A stretch of DNA of 38,409 nt, from positions 1-38,409 of the forward strand of contig JAURJV010000020.1 in NCBI GenBank assembly GCA_030832065.1. The letters are read 5' to 3'. Positions 18,309 to 28,461 of this stretch are shown here, in pieces (position 1 is the stretch's first letter; every line of letters begins with the position of its first letter). The translations under genes were made by a program, and so were the position numbers. This DNA is from Rhodoluna sp. GTDB taxonomy: Bacteria; Actinomycetota; Actinomycetes; Actinomycetales; Microbacteriaceae. Below the pieces are notes generated by a model that saw only the letters and a list, made by a program, of their open reading frames with translations, searched no databases and was not told the origin of the DNA.

Positions 18309-20771
18309 CTAAGCGTAATAGGAATAAGCAACTATTCCCCGTTTGATACTTTCTATAGCCTGCTCAGCGGTCTCCGAAAGTCTTGGCTCACGAATTTTGG
18401 CTATCTGCTCTAATAGGTCGATGCTCTGCTTACACCATCGAATGAAATCTCCAGCCAGCATTCCAGTAGCCTTTAGAACGCTGTCCAACTTAGCTCCGTT
18501 GGCCCAGCGTTGCATTTGCAGTGCCATCGACGCGTCTGGCTCGGAACTGCCAGGAAGTTGATTCTCCTTGGCCACTAACTGCAACTCATCCCAAAGATCC
18601 AACGTTTGATCGAAAACCGCTGCGAACTCACCTTTAGGCATTTTTGGGTTAAGCGACTCGTCGTCTCGTCTTGCTTCGTATACCAGTGCTGCGATTAGGG
18701 CGGCTAGGGTTGGCGCATCGACATCGTGCCAAATTTCCTCGCGCAGGGCTTCAGCAACAAGAAGATCTCGTTCACCATAAATCTTGGCAAGGCGTTTACC
18801 CGCTTCAGTGCTCTCGACGTCCTCATCTGCCTCAACTAGGTAACCAAGTTGAATCAGCATGTTAGTTATTTTGTCGAAAGTTTTAGCTACCTGGTTGGTT
18901 CGCGATTCTATTTGCTTGATTACCTGTTGAGTTTCTTTGTAGAGTTTGTGCCAGCGTTCACCCCAGCGTGCATGTGATTCACGATCTGGGCAGGCATGAC
19001 AGGGATGAGCTCGGAGTTCCTTTTTAAGAGTTGCGATACGCAGCTCCAAAGATCTAATTCCCTTGCTTTGCCGAAGGTCATTGCGCTTTGACTGCCGGCC
19101 CATTTGGGCTACTTCCTTCTCAAACTCGGAAATCTGTTTGCGTTTGAGTGCATACTCGGTGAACTCCCCTAAATGACACTTCATGCTTTCCTCATAGCCA
19201 GCCAGTGACTTTTGATTCTCTCTGATACCCCTGGCCATTCCTACCACTGAGCGGTCGGCCTGAAATTGAGCGAAAGAGGTTTCCAAAACTTCTCGAGATC
19301 GCTTCAATCCAAAAGCGTCGATTAGGTTGACGGTCATGTTGAAAGTTGGTTTGAAAGAGCTGTTCAGTGGGTAGGTTCGCTTTGAGGCCAACGATGCAAC
19401 ATAACTGGGATCTAGGTTCCCGGACCACTGGATGACCGAATGACCTTCAACATCGATACCGCGACGTCCGGCACGACCAGTCAGCTGAGTGTATTCACCA
19501 GGGGTTATTTGCACTCGACCTTCACCGTTGTATTTGTCTAGACGTTCGAGAACAACAGTTCTGGCGGGCATGTTGATGCCAAGGGCAAGCGTTTCGGTCG
19601 CAAAAACAACTTTGACTAACTTGCGAAGAAAGAGCTCCTCAACTACTTCCTTAAAGGCTGGAAGCAAACCTGCGTGGTGGGCGGCAACACCTCGTTCTAG
19701 CGCGGAGAGCCATTGGAAATAGCCAAGCGCTGCCAGATCCTCGTCAGGGATATTTCCACATTTCTCTTCCGCGATCCTTCGAATAATTTGCTTATCTTCG
19801 GGTTTGGTGAGTCTCATTCCGGAGGCAAGCACCGACTGAACTGCAGCTTCACACCCAGCTCTGGAGAAGATAAAAAATATTGCGGGCAGCAGGTCAGCTT
19901 CTTCGAGTATGTCGATTACCTGAGGTTTTGTGATGCGGTTAATCCTGCCCAGGTTGCGATCTATCCCTCTTGGATAAACGCGATTGGCTGGATGCCCACG
20001 CCGGTCAGATCTTGGCTTATTAATCGGTTGTCGCATCTTGTTGGCGTGGCGCTGCACCAGGTCGACATTCACTCTGACATCTCTGCCGGTGTCATCAAAT
20101 AATGGGATAAGCTCATCGCCGAATAGGACTTGCTGGTTCAGAGGGACCGGCCTAGTTTCAGAAACGATGATTGCCGTGTCACCTCGAACTTCATCCAGCC
20201 AAGCTCCGAATTCTTCAGCATTTGACACGGTAGCGCTCAGCGAAACCACTTTGACGTCTCGCGGCAGATGCAACATGACTTCTTCCCAAACCGCTCCCCT
20301 AAATCGGTCAGCCAGGTAGTGAACTTCATCCATCACCACGTAACCGAGGTTGATCAGCGCATTTGAGTTCGCATAGATCATGTTTCTTAGAACTTCGGTG
20401 GTCATCACCAGGAACTGCGCGTCACCGTTAATGTTGGTATCGCCGGTCAGCAAACCGACTCGCTCATTGCCGTAACGGTCAACCAGTTCGGAGTATTTCT
20501 GATTACTCAGCGCCTTGATTGGAGTGGTGTAGAAGACCTTCAGGTTCTTCTCCATGGCTAAGTGGATGGCGAATTCGCCAACAATGGTCTTACCCGCTCC
20601 GGTTGGGGCGGCTACCAAAACTCCTTGACCACGCAGCAATGCTTGGCAGGCTTTCTCCTGAAAATCGTCTAAGGGGAATTTAAGTAGCTTTAGAAAGCTC
20701 TCCAGTGCAGGGTTGGCTCGGTTCAGCTTCGCTTTAGCGAAGCGTTCTGCCGGAGTTAACTGCTCTTCCAT
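18309..20771 (-). CDS. helY: SKI2/HelY-like DEAD/DEAH-box RNA helicase
   Basis: APTGAGKTIVGEFA, DEVHYLADRFRG, SLSATVSN, QLTGRAGRRGID; 820 aa. Confidence 0.93.
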   Translation of the reverse strand: MEEQLTPAERFAKAKLNRANPALESFLKLLKFPLDDFQEKACQALLRGQGVLVAAPTGAGKTIVGEFAIHLAMEKNLKVFYTTPIKALSNQKYSELVDRYGNERVGLLTGDTNINGDAQFLVMTTEVLRNMIYANSNALINLGYVVMDEVHYLADRFRGAVWEEVMLHLPRDVKVVSLSATVSNAEEFGAWLDEVRGDTAIIVSETRPVPLNQQVLFGDELIPLFDDTGRDVRVNVDLVQRHANKMRQPINKPRSDRRGHPANRVYPRGIDRNLGRINRITKPQVIDILEEADLLPAIFFIFSRAGCEAAVQSVLASGMRLTKPEDKQIIRRIAEEKCGNIPDEDLAALGYFQWLSALERGVAAHHAGLLPAFKEVVEELFLRKLVKVVFATETLALGINMPARTVVLERLDKYNGEGRVQITPGEYTQLTGRAGRRGIDVEGHSVIQWSGNLDPSYVASLASKRTYPLNSSFKPTFNMTVNLIDAFGLKRSREVLETSFAQFQADRSVVGMARGIRENQKSLAGYEESMKCHLGEFTEYALKRKQISEFEKEVAQMGRQSKRNDLRQSKGIRSLELRIATLKKELRAHPCHACPDRESHARWGERWHKLYKETQQVIKQIESRTNQVAKTFDKITNMLIQLGYLVEADEDVESTEAGKRLAKIYGERDLLVAEALREEIWHDVDAPTLAALIAALVYEARRDDESLNPKMPKGEFAAVFDQTLDLWDELQLVAKENQLPGSSEPDASMALQMQRWANGAKLDSVLKATGMLAGDFIRWCKQSIDLLEQIAKIREPRLSETAEQAIESIKRGIVAYSYYA

Positions 20772-21583
20772 TACAGATATTCGTCAGCAATATAGTCATC
20801 GGCAATTGATGGTTCATCAACTTCAGTTCGCCTGCGCAGCGCTCTGCGTTTGTCATTGGCTATAGCTATGCCAGCTGCGATGAAGTAAAGAATGATGAGC
20901 GGAATCATTAGGAGAAACATAGACATTGGATCGGATACCGGTGTGGCGAGTGCACCAATGATGGCAATAATCAGCAACGCTGGACGCCAACCTTTGAGAA
21001 TAGTTTTTCCACTGATAGTGCCTAGAGCATTTAGGAAAACGAGAATAATTGGCAGAACGAACGCTATTCCGAATACCAGAAGGACTCTGACAGTAAATAA
21101 AACATATTCGGCTGCGTTAATTACGTTGGCACTGCCTTCAGGTGTGAAAGAAAGCAGGCTTCGAACGAAGGTCGGGAAAAGCCACCAACCAAAGTAAGCA
21201 CCAGACAGAAAAATCGGTGAACTGACCAGAATGAAGGCTATTGTGTAGCGCTTTTCGCGTTTCTTTAGCGCGGGGGAAATAAAAGCCCAGATTTGATAAA
21301 GCCAAACCGGACTGGAAATGAATAAACCGATGAAGAAGGCTATTTGTAGGTGTAGGTCAAATGCTGATACCACTGAACCGAAGTTAACTTGGGCGTTGAG
21401 TCCTTCAACTTTTGCCAGATCTAGGATCGGCTTTTGCAGTGCTGCAAATACCTGCTCAAAAAGAAACCAACCAGCTACTCCGCCAAGGATGATGGCAAAT
21501 GCAGAGCGGAAAAGTCTTTTTCTAAATTCACGAAGATGCCCCGACAGTTTCATCCGTTTTTCGGGGTTACGGCGCTTAGCCAT
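20771..21583 (-). CDS. tatC: Sec-independent protein translocase TatC
   Basis: MKLSGHLREFRKRLFRSAFAI; PVWLYQIWAFISPALKKREKRY; six TM segments. Confidence 0.96.
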   Translation of the reverse strand: MAKRRNPEKRMKLSGHLREFRKRLFRSAFAIILGGVAGWFLFEQVFAALQKPILDLAKVEGLNAQVNFGSVVSAFDLHLQIAFFIGLFISSPVWLYQIWAFISPALKKREKRYTIAFILVSSPIFLSGAYFGWWLFPTFVRSLLSFTPEGSANVINAAEYVLFTVRVLLVFGIAFVLPIILVFLNALGTISGKTILKGWRPALLIIAIIGALATPVSDPMSMFLLMIPLIILYFIAAGIAIANDKRRALRRRTEVDEPSIADDYIADEYL

Positions 21584-21789
21584 TAGTCGTTTTTAGGTTC
21601 GTCTTTCTTGTCTGAGCTCTTCTTGTCTTCGGCTCGCTCATCGCCCATCTGCTTCATTTCCTTGCGGAAAATACGCATCGATTGACCAAGGCTCTTTGCA
21701 AAGCCAGGCAGCTTGGGTGCACCCCAGATGATCAGGACGACCAGCACGATAACGATGAAATGCCAGCCTTCAAAGATTCCTCTTGCCAT
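21583..21789 (-). CDS. tatA: Sec-independent protein translocase TatA
   Basis: 68 aa; IVLVVLIIWGAPKLPGFAKSLGQSMRIFRKEMK; upstream of tatC. Confidence 0.94.
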   Translation of the reverse strand: MARGIFEGWHFIVIVLVVLIIWGAPKLPGFAKSLGQSMRIFRKEMKQMGDERAEDKKSSDKKDEPKND

Positions 21790-21798
21790 TTTGTTGCC

Positions 21799-22029
21799 CT
21801 ACTTCTCAGAATTAGACGGATTTGTTGCTTCTAGTCTACGCCTTCGCTCCAGTCTGGAGCGCTGTAATGAACTGACTTCTAGCCTCAGCCCCTTAACCTT
21901 CTGGTTGATCGGGTCAATCGAGCGTGAGATGCGTTTGCTTGACTTTTGCATCCTGAACAAAACTAGGCCGAGAGCTATCAGAGCCCCCACCCCTAGACTC
22001 ACCCAGAGCACTTCCAGGAAGGTGGCCAT
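21799..22029 (-). CDS. Small membrane protein of unknown function
   Basis: 76 aa; one N-terminal TM then basic/coiled tail; tightly packed between pafC and tatA. Confidence 0.7.
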   Translation of the reverse strand: MATFLEVLWVSLGVGALIALGLVLFRMQKSSKRISRSIDPINQKVKGLRLEVSSLQRSRLERRRRLEATNPSNSEK

Positions 22030-23025
22030 CTATTCGGCGTCCTTAGGAGTCTTGCCGGTTTTGCCCGAAATTGCCTCTAAGGCAAAGTCTCGAACCGCGG
22101 CTCGAGCTTCGCTTGGTTCAATGACTCGAGCTGCTCCCCCGAACCTAGCGATAACCCGTCCTAGGTTCCTGACATCGCCAACTTTGATCTTGAAGCGCTT
22201 CACGTAGTCACCGACATCGATTGCCGCTTCAACTGGCTTGTAGTCAGAGATGAGGCCATAAGCTTCTGGCTCAACTTCTAAAGTAACTACCACATCGTTA
22301 TCGCCTGGTGTGTAGATGTCTTCCGGGACTTCAGCCTCTTTGGCCTGCTTGCTTATCGGAACTTCTTCTAAAACCTTGGCATTTCGCATCCGGTCGATTC
22401 TGAAAGATTTGACCATTTCAGTCTCCGGGCACCATGCCTTTAGGTAGGTGAACTCTCCCTGAGGCTCGAGTCTGAGAGGTTCTAGTATTCGTCCAGTTCT
22501 GGTTTCGCCTTTTAGATTTAGGTAATCACAGCTGATGGATAGTTCTCTGGACATGGCATCGCGCAGAATAGCTAGATCTGCATCGGCAGTACCTGGAGTA
22601 ATCTCAATTTCGACATAGGTATCCATGTTGGGAAGACCTTTAGCCAAAATCATCTGCAGCTCTTCAATCTCACCAACTTCGGCCAGTCCCGGTAGCGAAC
22701 TCAAATAGACCAGACCGGCAGCCAAGGCAGATGCTTGCCTTGATGACAATCGAGACACATCGTGCAGTACTCGATCATCTTTGAAGCTGATTGACACTAA
22801 ACCGTCTTCTAAGTCTTCACTTCGGATTTGGTATGGAGACTCAGTGTATATCTGGATGAAGTCTGTAAGGCTAATAACTTTTACCGCCTGCTTAATCTCA
22901 TCTTCTGAGACTTCAAAATGCTTAGCCAGCTCAGACACTTCATATTGCTTGCCGTCAATCAAAATAGCTGTCAGAGCCAGCATCAGATTAAAGCGATCAG
23001 AATCCTTTAGGTTCCGGTTAGGCAT
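22030..23025 (-). CDS. pafC: WYL-domain transcriptional regulator, PafC-like
   Basis: ORF track starts at 23055; internal Met (MPNRNLKDSDRFN) at 23025 is more plausible. HTH plus WYL-type region; paired with pafB and followed by tatA/tatC. Confidence 0.87.
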   Translation of the reverse strand: MPNRNLKDSDRFNLMLALTAILIDGKQYEVSELAKHFEVSEDEIKQAVKVISLTDFIQIYTESPYQIRSEDLEDGLVSISFKDDRVLHDVSRLSSRQASALAAGLVYLSSLPGLAEVGEIEELQMILAKGLPNMDTYVEIEITPGTADADLAILRDAMSRELSISCDYLNLKGETRTGRILEPLRLEPQGEFTYLKAWCPETEMVKSFRIDRMRNAKVLEEVPISKQAKEAEVPEDIYTPGDNDVVVTLEVEPEAYGLISDYKPVEAAIDVGDYVKRFKIKVGDVRNLGRVIARFGGAARVIEPSEARAAVRDFALEAISGKTGKTPKDAE

Positions 23026-24034
23026 GGTCATCCACCACCTTTTCAAATCCTTCACGAACCAACTGGGCCAGTGCGGCTGGCTTTACAACCTTTATCTGAT
23101 TTGCATATTCACGAATCTGTTCGGCTAGAACATGAATGTCGCTGTATCCAATATGAACTTCACCCGAATCTTTTTTGTCAGAAAGATCGACTTCGTAGCG
23201 GAACCAAGCCTCGGTGTTTGGTTTGATTTTCAATACGGCAATCTGTTTCTCGGCGAGCTCATCCAATTCAGCAACAGCCTTGTCAATTTCAGCTTGTGTA
23301 CCAGCCCGATAATCCATTCGGGACCTCGGATAAGTAATTTTTGAGAGCATTCTCCTGAGCATGAAGTTTCTTGGCTCTTCTCGGTCCTGGTCAAAGCCAA
23401 GAACCAGCCACTGCCCTTTTATCTGACGAAGTAACCAAGGGTGGATTGTTCTAGTAGCTACTGAGCCATCCGGTTTTCGATAATCAAAGTGGATCACTCG
23501 GCGATCCGAAATAGCGTTGTTGAGGTCTCTGAAGTTTGGCTCATTAGAGAAAATCTTTGGCGCGATACCGATGATGTCTGACTCTTCGCCGACAATCCCC
23601 ATTGATCTGAGTTTCGTAATGCCTTTGCTGGCTGCACCGGAAAGTGAACCTCCAGCCCAGGCCTCCGCAGCAAGATTTAGCAGAGCCAGTTGCCTGCTGG
23701 TCAGCTGCAAATCTTTAGGCCAGTAGAACGAGTCGGCTTTTATTGTGTATTTGGTTGCTTGGTTGTTGCTGTCCTCAACGGCCGGAATTATTGCCTCAAC
23801 CTGAACACCGTTGTGTCGAAGAGTGTCTTTATCGCGTTCAAACTTACGTTCCAAGCTGGAGTTATTTCCACCTGGCTTGTATTCATTCGAGTAAGCGGTA
23901 ATTGAGCTTAGAATTTCATGTTTGCTAAGAGGTTTTCCAGCGAAAAGCAGGAGCACGGTGATCTGGAACAGACGTTCCGGTTTTTTTATGTTCGTATACT
24001 CGTCGGGATCAAAATCTTCGTCTGCTTCTGACAT
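23018..24034 (-). CDS. pafB: WYL-domain transcriptional regulator, PafB-like
   Basis: KPERLFQITVLLLFAGKPLSKHEI; VIHFDYRKPDGSVATRTIHPWLLRQIKGQWLVLGFDQDREEPRNFMLRRM. Confidence 0.88.
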   Translation of the reverse strand: MSEADEDFDPDEYTNIKKPERLFQITVLLLFAGKPLSKHEILSSITAYSNEYKPGGNNSSLERKFERDKDTLRHNGVQVEAIIPAVEDSNNQATKYTIKADSFYWPKDLQLTSRQLALLNLAAEAWAGGSLSGAASKGITKLRSMGIVGEESDIIGIAPKIFSNEPNFRDLNNAISDRRVIHFDYRKPDGSVATRTIHPWLLRQIKGQWLVLGFDQDREEPRNFMLRRMLSKITYPRSRMDYRAGTQAEIDKAVAELDELAEKQIAVLKIKPNTEAWFRYEVDLSDKKDSGEVHIGYSDIHVLAEQIREYANQIKVVKPAALAQLVREGFEKVVDDHA

Positions 24035-24042
24035 GGTTACCC

Positions 24043-25005
24043 CTACTTGTTGATTCCCAGAATATCAATCACAAACAGCAAGGTCATGTTGCCTGGAATC
24101 GAGCCATTTCCTTGCGCTCCGTAAGCAAAGTCAGGTGGCATCACGGCAATCACCTGGGAACCGACTTTAGCTCCTTCAAGTGCTTTACCGAAGCCAGTTA
24201 TGGTTTCATCTAAGTTTAATGTTGCTGGTTGACTATCCCATGAGGACTCAAAAGTTCCACCCAATCGGTCAGTCCACATCCAGCCCGAGTAATGAACGGT
24301 AACCGAATCTGTAGCAGCTACAACAGCTCCCTTGCCTTCAATAATGACCGCCTTGTTGAATTCAGTTGGCTTACTGAAAGTTGGTTGAATCAGTCCTGGC
24401 CGACCGGTCTTAGGGTCTCTAACTACCTGAGGTAAACCTGAAGGTGATGTGGATACCGCACCATTTGCTCTAGGCAGGTAAACCTTCTTTAGCTCAAACA
24501 CATAGAGAGAACCCTCTGGGTCATTCTCGATCTGTGGAGTTGCAAAGGCAATTACTGAGCCTTCCTTCACACCTGACATGGCCTCGCAGTAAACTTTTGA
24601 GTTTGCCTTATCAAAAACTTGGGCGGCTGTGTCAGAACCGTTCCACTGGCTAGAACCAAGCATTGCTCCCGTGGTGGCACTGAATACTGCATATTCCAAA
24701 ATGGTCAATTGGTCACCGGTAAAAGTTGGGCCATTGCCTTCGCGGATTACCTTAGTTTGAGTAGCCTTGATGCCTTCGAGTGAGGACTTGACTCCAGCAT
24801 TTGCATCTGCGGTCACAAACTCAACCTTTGGGATCTCATCTTTGTTCAAAGTTACTTTTACGCTGTCGATAGCCGAACCACCAACATACTTGTCGCAGGT
24901 TGGTTGGATGCCATCAAAAGCTGCTACATCTCCATTGGGAGCAGTGCAACCGGTGAGCACCAAGGCAAGGCTGGTTAGGGTCAAAGCGATTTTCGTCTTC
25001 AGCAA
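24043..25005 (-). CDS. FKBP-type peptidyl-prolyl isomerase, predicted lipoprotein
   Basis: Lipobox ALVLTGC; C-terminal FKBP domain DSVTVHYSGWMW...FESSWD...GFGKALEGAKVGSQVIAVMPPDFAYG. Confidence 0.92.
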   Translation of the reverse strand: MLKTKIALTLTSLALVLTGCTAPNGDVAAFDGIQPTCDKYVGGSAIDSVKVTLNKDEIPKVEFVTADANAGVKSSLEGIKATQTKVIREGNGPTFTGDQLTILEYAVFSATTGAMLGSSQWNGSDTAAQVFDKANSKVYCEAMSGVKEGSVIAFATPQIENDPEGSLYVFELKKVYLPRANGAVSTSPSGLPQVVRDPKTGRPGLIQPTFSKPTEFNKAVIIEGKGAVVAATDSVTVHYSGWMWTDRLGGTFESSWDSQPATLNLDETITGFGKALEGAKVGSQVIAVMPPDFAYGAQGNGSIPGNMTLLFVIDILGINK

Positions 25006-25034
25006 TCTGGCTACTTTCTGTTGATTTGATAAGT

Positions 25035-26030
25035 TTACTTGTCGTGCTCGGCTACTTGGCTGGAGGATTCTGCTGATTTTGTGGCTTGGCGTAACGATTT
25101 CCTAACCTTCTTGTCACTGACCTTTCGTTCCCCAACGTGCTCAGGGTTCCAAACAGCTATATCCTCATCTTCAAACTCGGGTTTAGCCCTTCGCACGAAG
25201 CTTGGCAAAACAGTGCCAGGGGCTAGCAACCTAGCCGTTAGCAAGAATCCAGTGTGTCCGGACATTCGATGTTCTGGTCGCACGGCCAACCCCTGCAGGT
25301 GCCACCCACGGTGGAGCGTTTCGAAAGCTTGCGGCTCAGTGAAACGTCCGCTGGATTTCAAATCTTCAGCCACTCGCGAAAGCTGAGTCACGGTAGCCAC
25401 GTAACAGGTCAATACACCACCTGGTGCAAGTGCGTAGCAGATGGCATCGATGCACTCCCAAGGGGCCAACATGTCTAGGACAATTCGATCTATGCTTCCT
25501 GGTTTTATGTGCTGTTCCACTGCTGTCTCAAAACTACCGAGCACAACATCCCAATTCTTTGGACGAAAGCCAAATGCCGTGGTCACGTTTGCCTGAGCAA
25601 TCTCAGCAAAGTCTTCTCTGCGTTCAAATGATGTGAGGTGGCCAGAACTACCTAAAGCCCTTAGCAAATACATACTCAGTCCACCTGATCCAACACCAGC
25701 TTCAATTACCCGAGCACCGGGATGGATGTCGCCCATGGTAACGATGTTGGCTGCATCCTTTGGATAAACAATTGCAGCACCTCTAGGCATTGATAAAACA
25801 AAGTCGGTAAGCAGTGGACGCAGAACTAGATACTTTACTCCAGCTTCATTTTCAATAACCGAAGCGTCAGGTTTACCGATGATGTCGTCATGTCTAATGT
25901 TTCCTCGGTGTGTGCCAAAGACAGCCCCAGCGGCAAGAGTAATTGTGTTTAGCCGACCCTTTGGTCCGGTCAGTTGAACTCGCTCCCCCGCTTGAAAGTT
26001 TCCTCGAAGAGTTCTAAGAGTCTCGTTCAT
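25035..26030 (-). CDS. trmI: tRNA (adenine-58-N1)-methyltransferase
   Basis: GDIHPGARVIEAGVGSGGLSMYLLRALG; DRIVLDMLAPWECI; N-terminal barrel region typical of TrmI. Confidence 0.92.
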   Translation of the reverse strand: MNETLRTLRGNFQAGERVQLTGPKGRLNTITLAAGAVFGTHRGNIRHDDIIGKPDASVIENEAGVKYLVLRPLLTDFVLSMPRGAAIVYPKDAANIVTMGDIHPGARVIEAGVGSGGLSMYLLRALGSSGHLTSFERREDFAEIAQANVTTAFGFRPKNWDVVLGSFETAVEQHIKPGSIDRIVLDMLAPWECIDAICYALAPGGVLTCYVATVTQLSRVAEDLKSSGRFTEPQAFETLHRGWHLQGLAVRPEHRMSGHTGFLLTARLLAPGTVLPSFVRRAKPEFEDEDIAVWNPEHVGERKVSDKKVRKSLRQATKSAESSSQVAEHDK

Positions 26031-26695
26031 TTGATCAACTTTCTAAGTTGCTTGTAGTTGAGGCCAACTAGAGATGGGATTAGGTTGCGACCTGGTTTCT
26101 CTGGGATTGGGACTATGTGAGGTATGCCAATCGCGTAAGTTCCCGCTGCTTCTGCTGAACTAAGACCGGAAATTGAGTCTTCAAATGCGATGCATTTCTC
26201 TGGAGGAAAGCCTAAGAGTTCGGCTGCTTTCAAATATGCCTCAGGGTGGGGCTTGCCATTTCTAACATCATCCCCAGCGACTATGACATCAAACGCTTCA
26301 AAATCTATGGCGTCAGCTACCTGTTTAGCCATCCGATGCATCGACATGGTAACCAGAGCCGTCTTAACTCCGTGAGACTTAAGATCCTTGAGCAGCTCTC
26401 GCGCTCCCGGTCGCCATGGAATTACTAAAGAGAGCTTCTTTTGCACCTCTTCGGTCAAGTGATCGACTATCTCAGTTGGTTCCATCGGAATGTTGGCTCG
26501 ATCACGAAGTAACTCTGAAGACTTGTCTAGGCTCATTCCGACAACATCTAACCCATCTTTTTCAGTCCATGAACCGTTGTGCTTGGCGGCCAGAGCTTGT
26601 TCAGATTCCATCCAATATGGCTCGGAATCAATGAGTGTGCCATCCATGTCAAAAAGCACGGCAAATTTAGGGCTACGAGCGAACATTATGACCAA
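26027..26695 (-). CDS. HAD-family hydrolase (beta-phosphoglucomutase-like)
   Basis: VLFDMDGTLIDSEPYW; FEDSISGLSSAEAAG; GKPHPEAYL. Confidence 0.92.
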   Translation of the reverse strand: MVIMFARSPKFAVLFDMDGTLIDSEPYWMESEQALAAKHNGSWTEKDGLDVVGMSLDKSSELLRDRANIPMEPTEIVDHLTEEVQKKLSLVIPWRPGARELLKDLKSHGVKTALVTMSMHRMAKQVADAIDFEAFDVIVAGDDVRNGKPHPEAYLKAAELLGFPPEKCIAFEDSISGLSSAEAAGTYAIGIPHIVPIPEKPGRNLIPSLVGLNYKQLRKLIK

Positions 26696-26737
26696 AGTCT
26701 AATCTTTAGAATTGAAATAGAGTTCTTCTAAGACAAC

Positions 26738-27625
26738 TTGACCCGAAACGGCGGAGATTTGAACGAGATTCCTAACATTTTCACAGGCAGAGTCCTCATC
26801 GTGGCTCTTGACGGTTGGACCGACGCTGGAGCTGGAGCCACCACTGCCGCAACCTATCTCAAGGACAAGATGCTTTCGGAGCGCCTGTTGAATATCGATG
26901 ACGCCGAATATTTTGATTATCTAAGACAGCGGCCAATCATTGTTTTGGATGAGCACGGCGATCGAGACTTTCTTTGGCCAAGTATTGAATTCTGGGGCCC
27001 TTCAGTTGAATCGCCGGCAACTAAAAACCTTTCTCTTTACTTCTTGATTGGCCAGGAGCCTGCCCTGCAGTGGCCTTATTTGCGTGACGAGATACGTGAA
27101 ATCGTTGAAGACCGAGAAATCACCGCAGTGATAATGGTTGGGTCATTGGCTTCCGAAGCTCCACACAATCGACCAATCAAGATCTATAAGAACAGTCAGT
27201 CTGCTTCAGTTCGCAACGCCTATGGCTTGGAGCGCAGCAATTATGACGGTAGGTCAGGTTTCCTATCTGTTCTGGGTCATGCTTTCGAAAAGTCCGGTTT
27301 ACCCACTCTTTCAATATGGGCACAGGTCCCCCACTACGTAGCATCAATGCCATCGCCTAAGGCTGCTTTAGCTTTGGTAAATGATCTTGAGATACTGCTT
27401 GGAGTTTCCGTGGATCACAAAGAACTCCTAACTTCTGCCTTCGAATGGGAACGCTCAGTTGACGACTTTATTGAAGGTGACGAAGACTTAGCAAACTATA
27501 TTGCTGGTTTAGAAAAGGCAAGAGACGAATCCGAAGCTGAAGAGATGAACACCGATGCACTTGCGTTGGAATTTGAGAAGTTCTTGCGACAAAACGAAGG
27601 TGACGGAGAAGACAAGAAGGACTAG
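26738..27625 (+). CDS. PAC2 family protein
   Basis: LIVALDGWTDAGAGATTAATYL; QEPALQWPYLRDEI; VPHYVASMPSPKAALALVNDLE. TTG start; a downstream TTG at about 26759 is possible. Confidence 0.88.
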   Translation: MTRNGGDLNEIPNIFTGRVLIVALDGWTDAGAGATTAATYLKDKMLSERLLNIDDAEYFDYLRQRPIIVLDEHGDRDFLWPSIEFWGPSVESPATKNLSLYFLIGQEPALQWPYLRDEIREIVEDREITAVIMVGSLASEAPHNRPIKIYKNSQSASVRNAYGLERSNYDGRSGFLSVLGHAFEKSGLPTLSIWAQVPHYVASMPSPKAALALVNDLEILLGVSVDHKELLTSAFEWERSVDDFIEGDEDLANYIAGLEKARDESEAEEMNTDALALEFEKFLRQNEGDGEDKKD

Positions 27626-28461
27626 GCGCTTATTAGTCCTGCACTTAGCAGACCGAGCAGACCAAACCCAACTACCAGTCGCCAAATCACAAAGGGCATA
27701 AACGAACCTTTGTTTAGGTATTTAAGCAAACCTGCAATGACGAGGTAGCCAACCACAAATGAGGCAATAGTGGCAACAATAGTTCCGGTCAGCATCGCTC
27801 CGTCGAGATTCTGATAGCTGTCGCGAAATTGAAGTAGACCACTGGCAAGCACCGCGGGAATTCCAATTAGGAATGAGAATCGAGCGGCATCAGCTCGCTT
27901 GAATCCGGCAAACAGTCCAAAACTTATGCTTGCCCCAGATCTTGAAACACCTGGCATCAAGGAAAGCATCTGACCTAAACCAAAGGTCATTGCGGAACCG
28001 AATGTGAGCTCCTTGATGGACTTTTGCTTTTTTCCAAGTCGGTCGGCTAGGTATAAGACAACGCTGAAGATAATCATCGTAAAAGCGATCACCCAGAGGG
28101 TTCGGACAGTTTCTTCAACAAAGTTTCTGAAAGCCAAACCGGCAATTCCAACCGGAATTGAGGCGAGGATGACAAACCAAGCCAACTTGTAATCTTGCTC
28201 AGCTCGCTTTGATTTGCTGAAGATTCCTTGACCCCAGGCTTTGATCAATCGCCAAATGTCTTTAGCAAAGTAAATAAGAACGGCCGCTTCTGTTCCAAGC
28301 TGAATTGTTGCGATAAATGCTGTAGTCGCTGAGTTCTGATCACTTAGTCCAGGCACTTGAAGTAATTCTGAAACTATTTGAACGTGTGCGCTTGATGAAA
28401 CCGGCAAGAATTCAGTTAGTCCCTGCACCACTCCAAGGATTAGAGCTTGGATAAAGGTCAT
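27622..28461 (-). CDS. uppP: Undecaprenyl-diphosphatase
   Basis: LGVVQGLTEFLPVSSSAHVQI and MPGVSRSGASIS motifs. Confidence 0.95.
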   Translation of the reverse strand: MTFIQALILGVVQGLTEFLPVSSSAHVQIVSELLQVPGLSDQNSATTAFIATIQLGTEAAVLIYFAKDIWRLIKAWGQGIFSKSKRAEQDYKLAWFVILASIPVGIAGLAFRNFVEETVRTLWVIAFTMIIFSVVLYLADRLGKKQKSIKELTFGSAMTFGLGQMLSLMPGVSRSGASISFGLFAGFKRADAARFSFLIGIPAVLASGLLQFRDSYQNLDGAMLTGTIVATIASFVVGYLVIAGLLKYLNKGSFMPFVIWRLVVGFGLLGLLSAGLISA

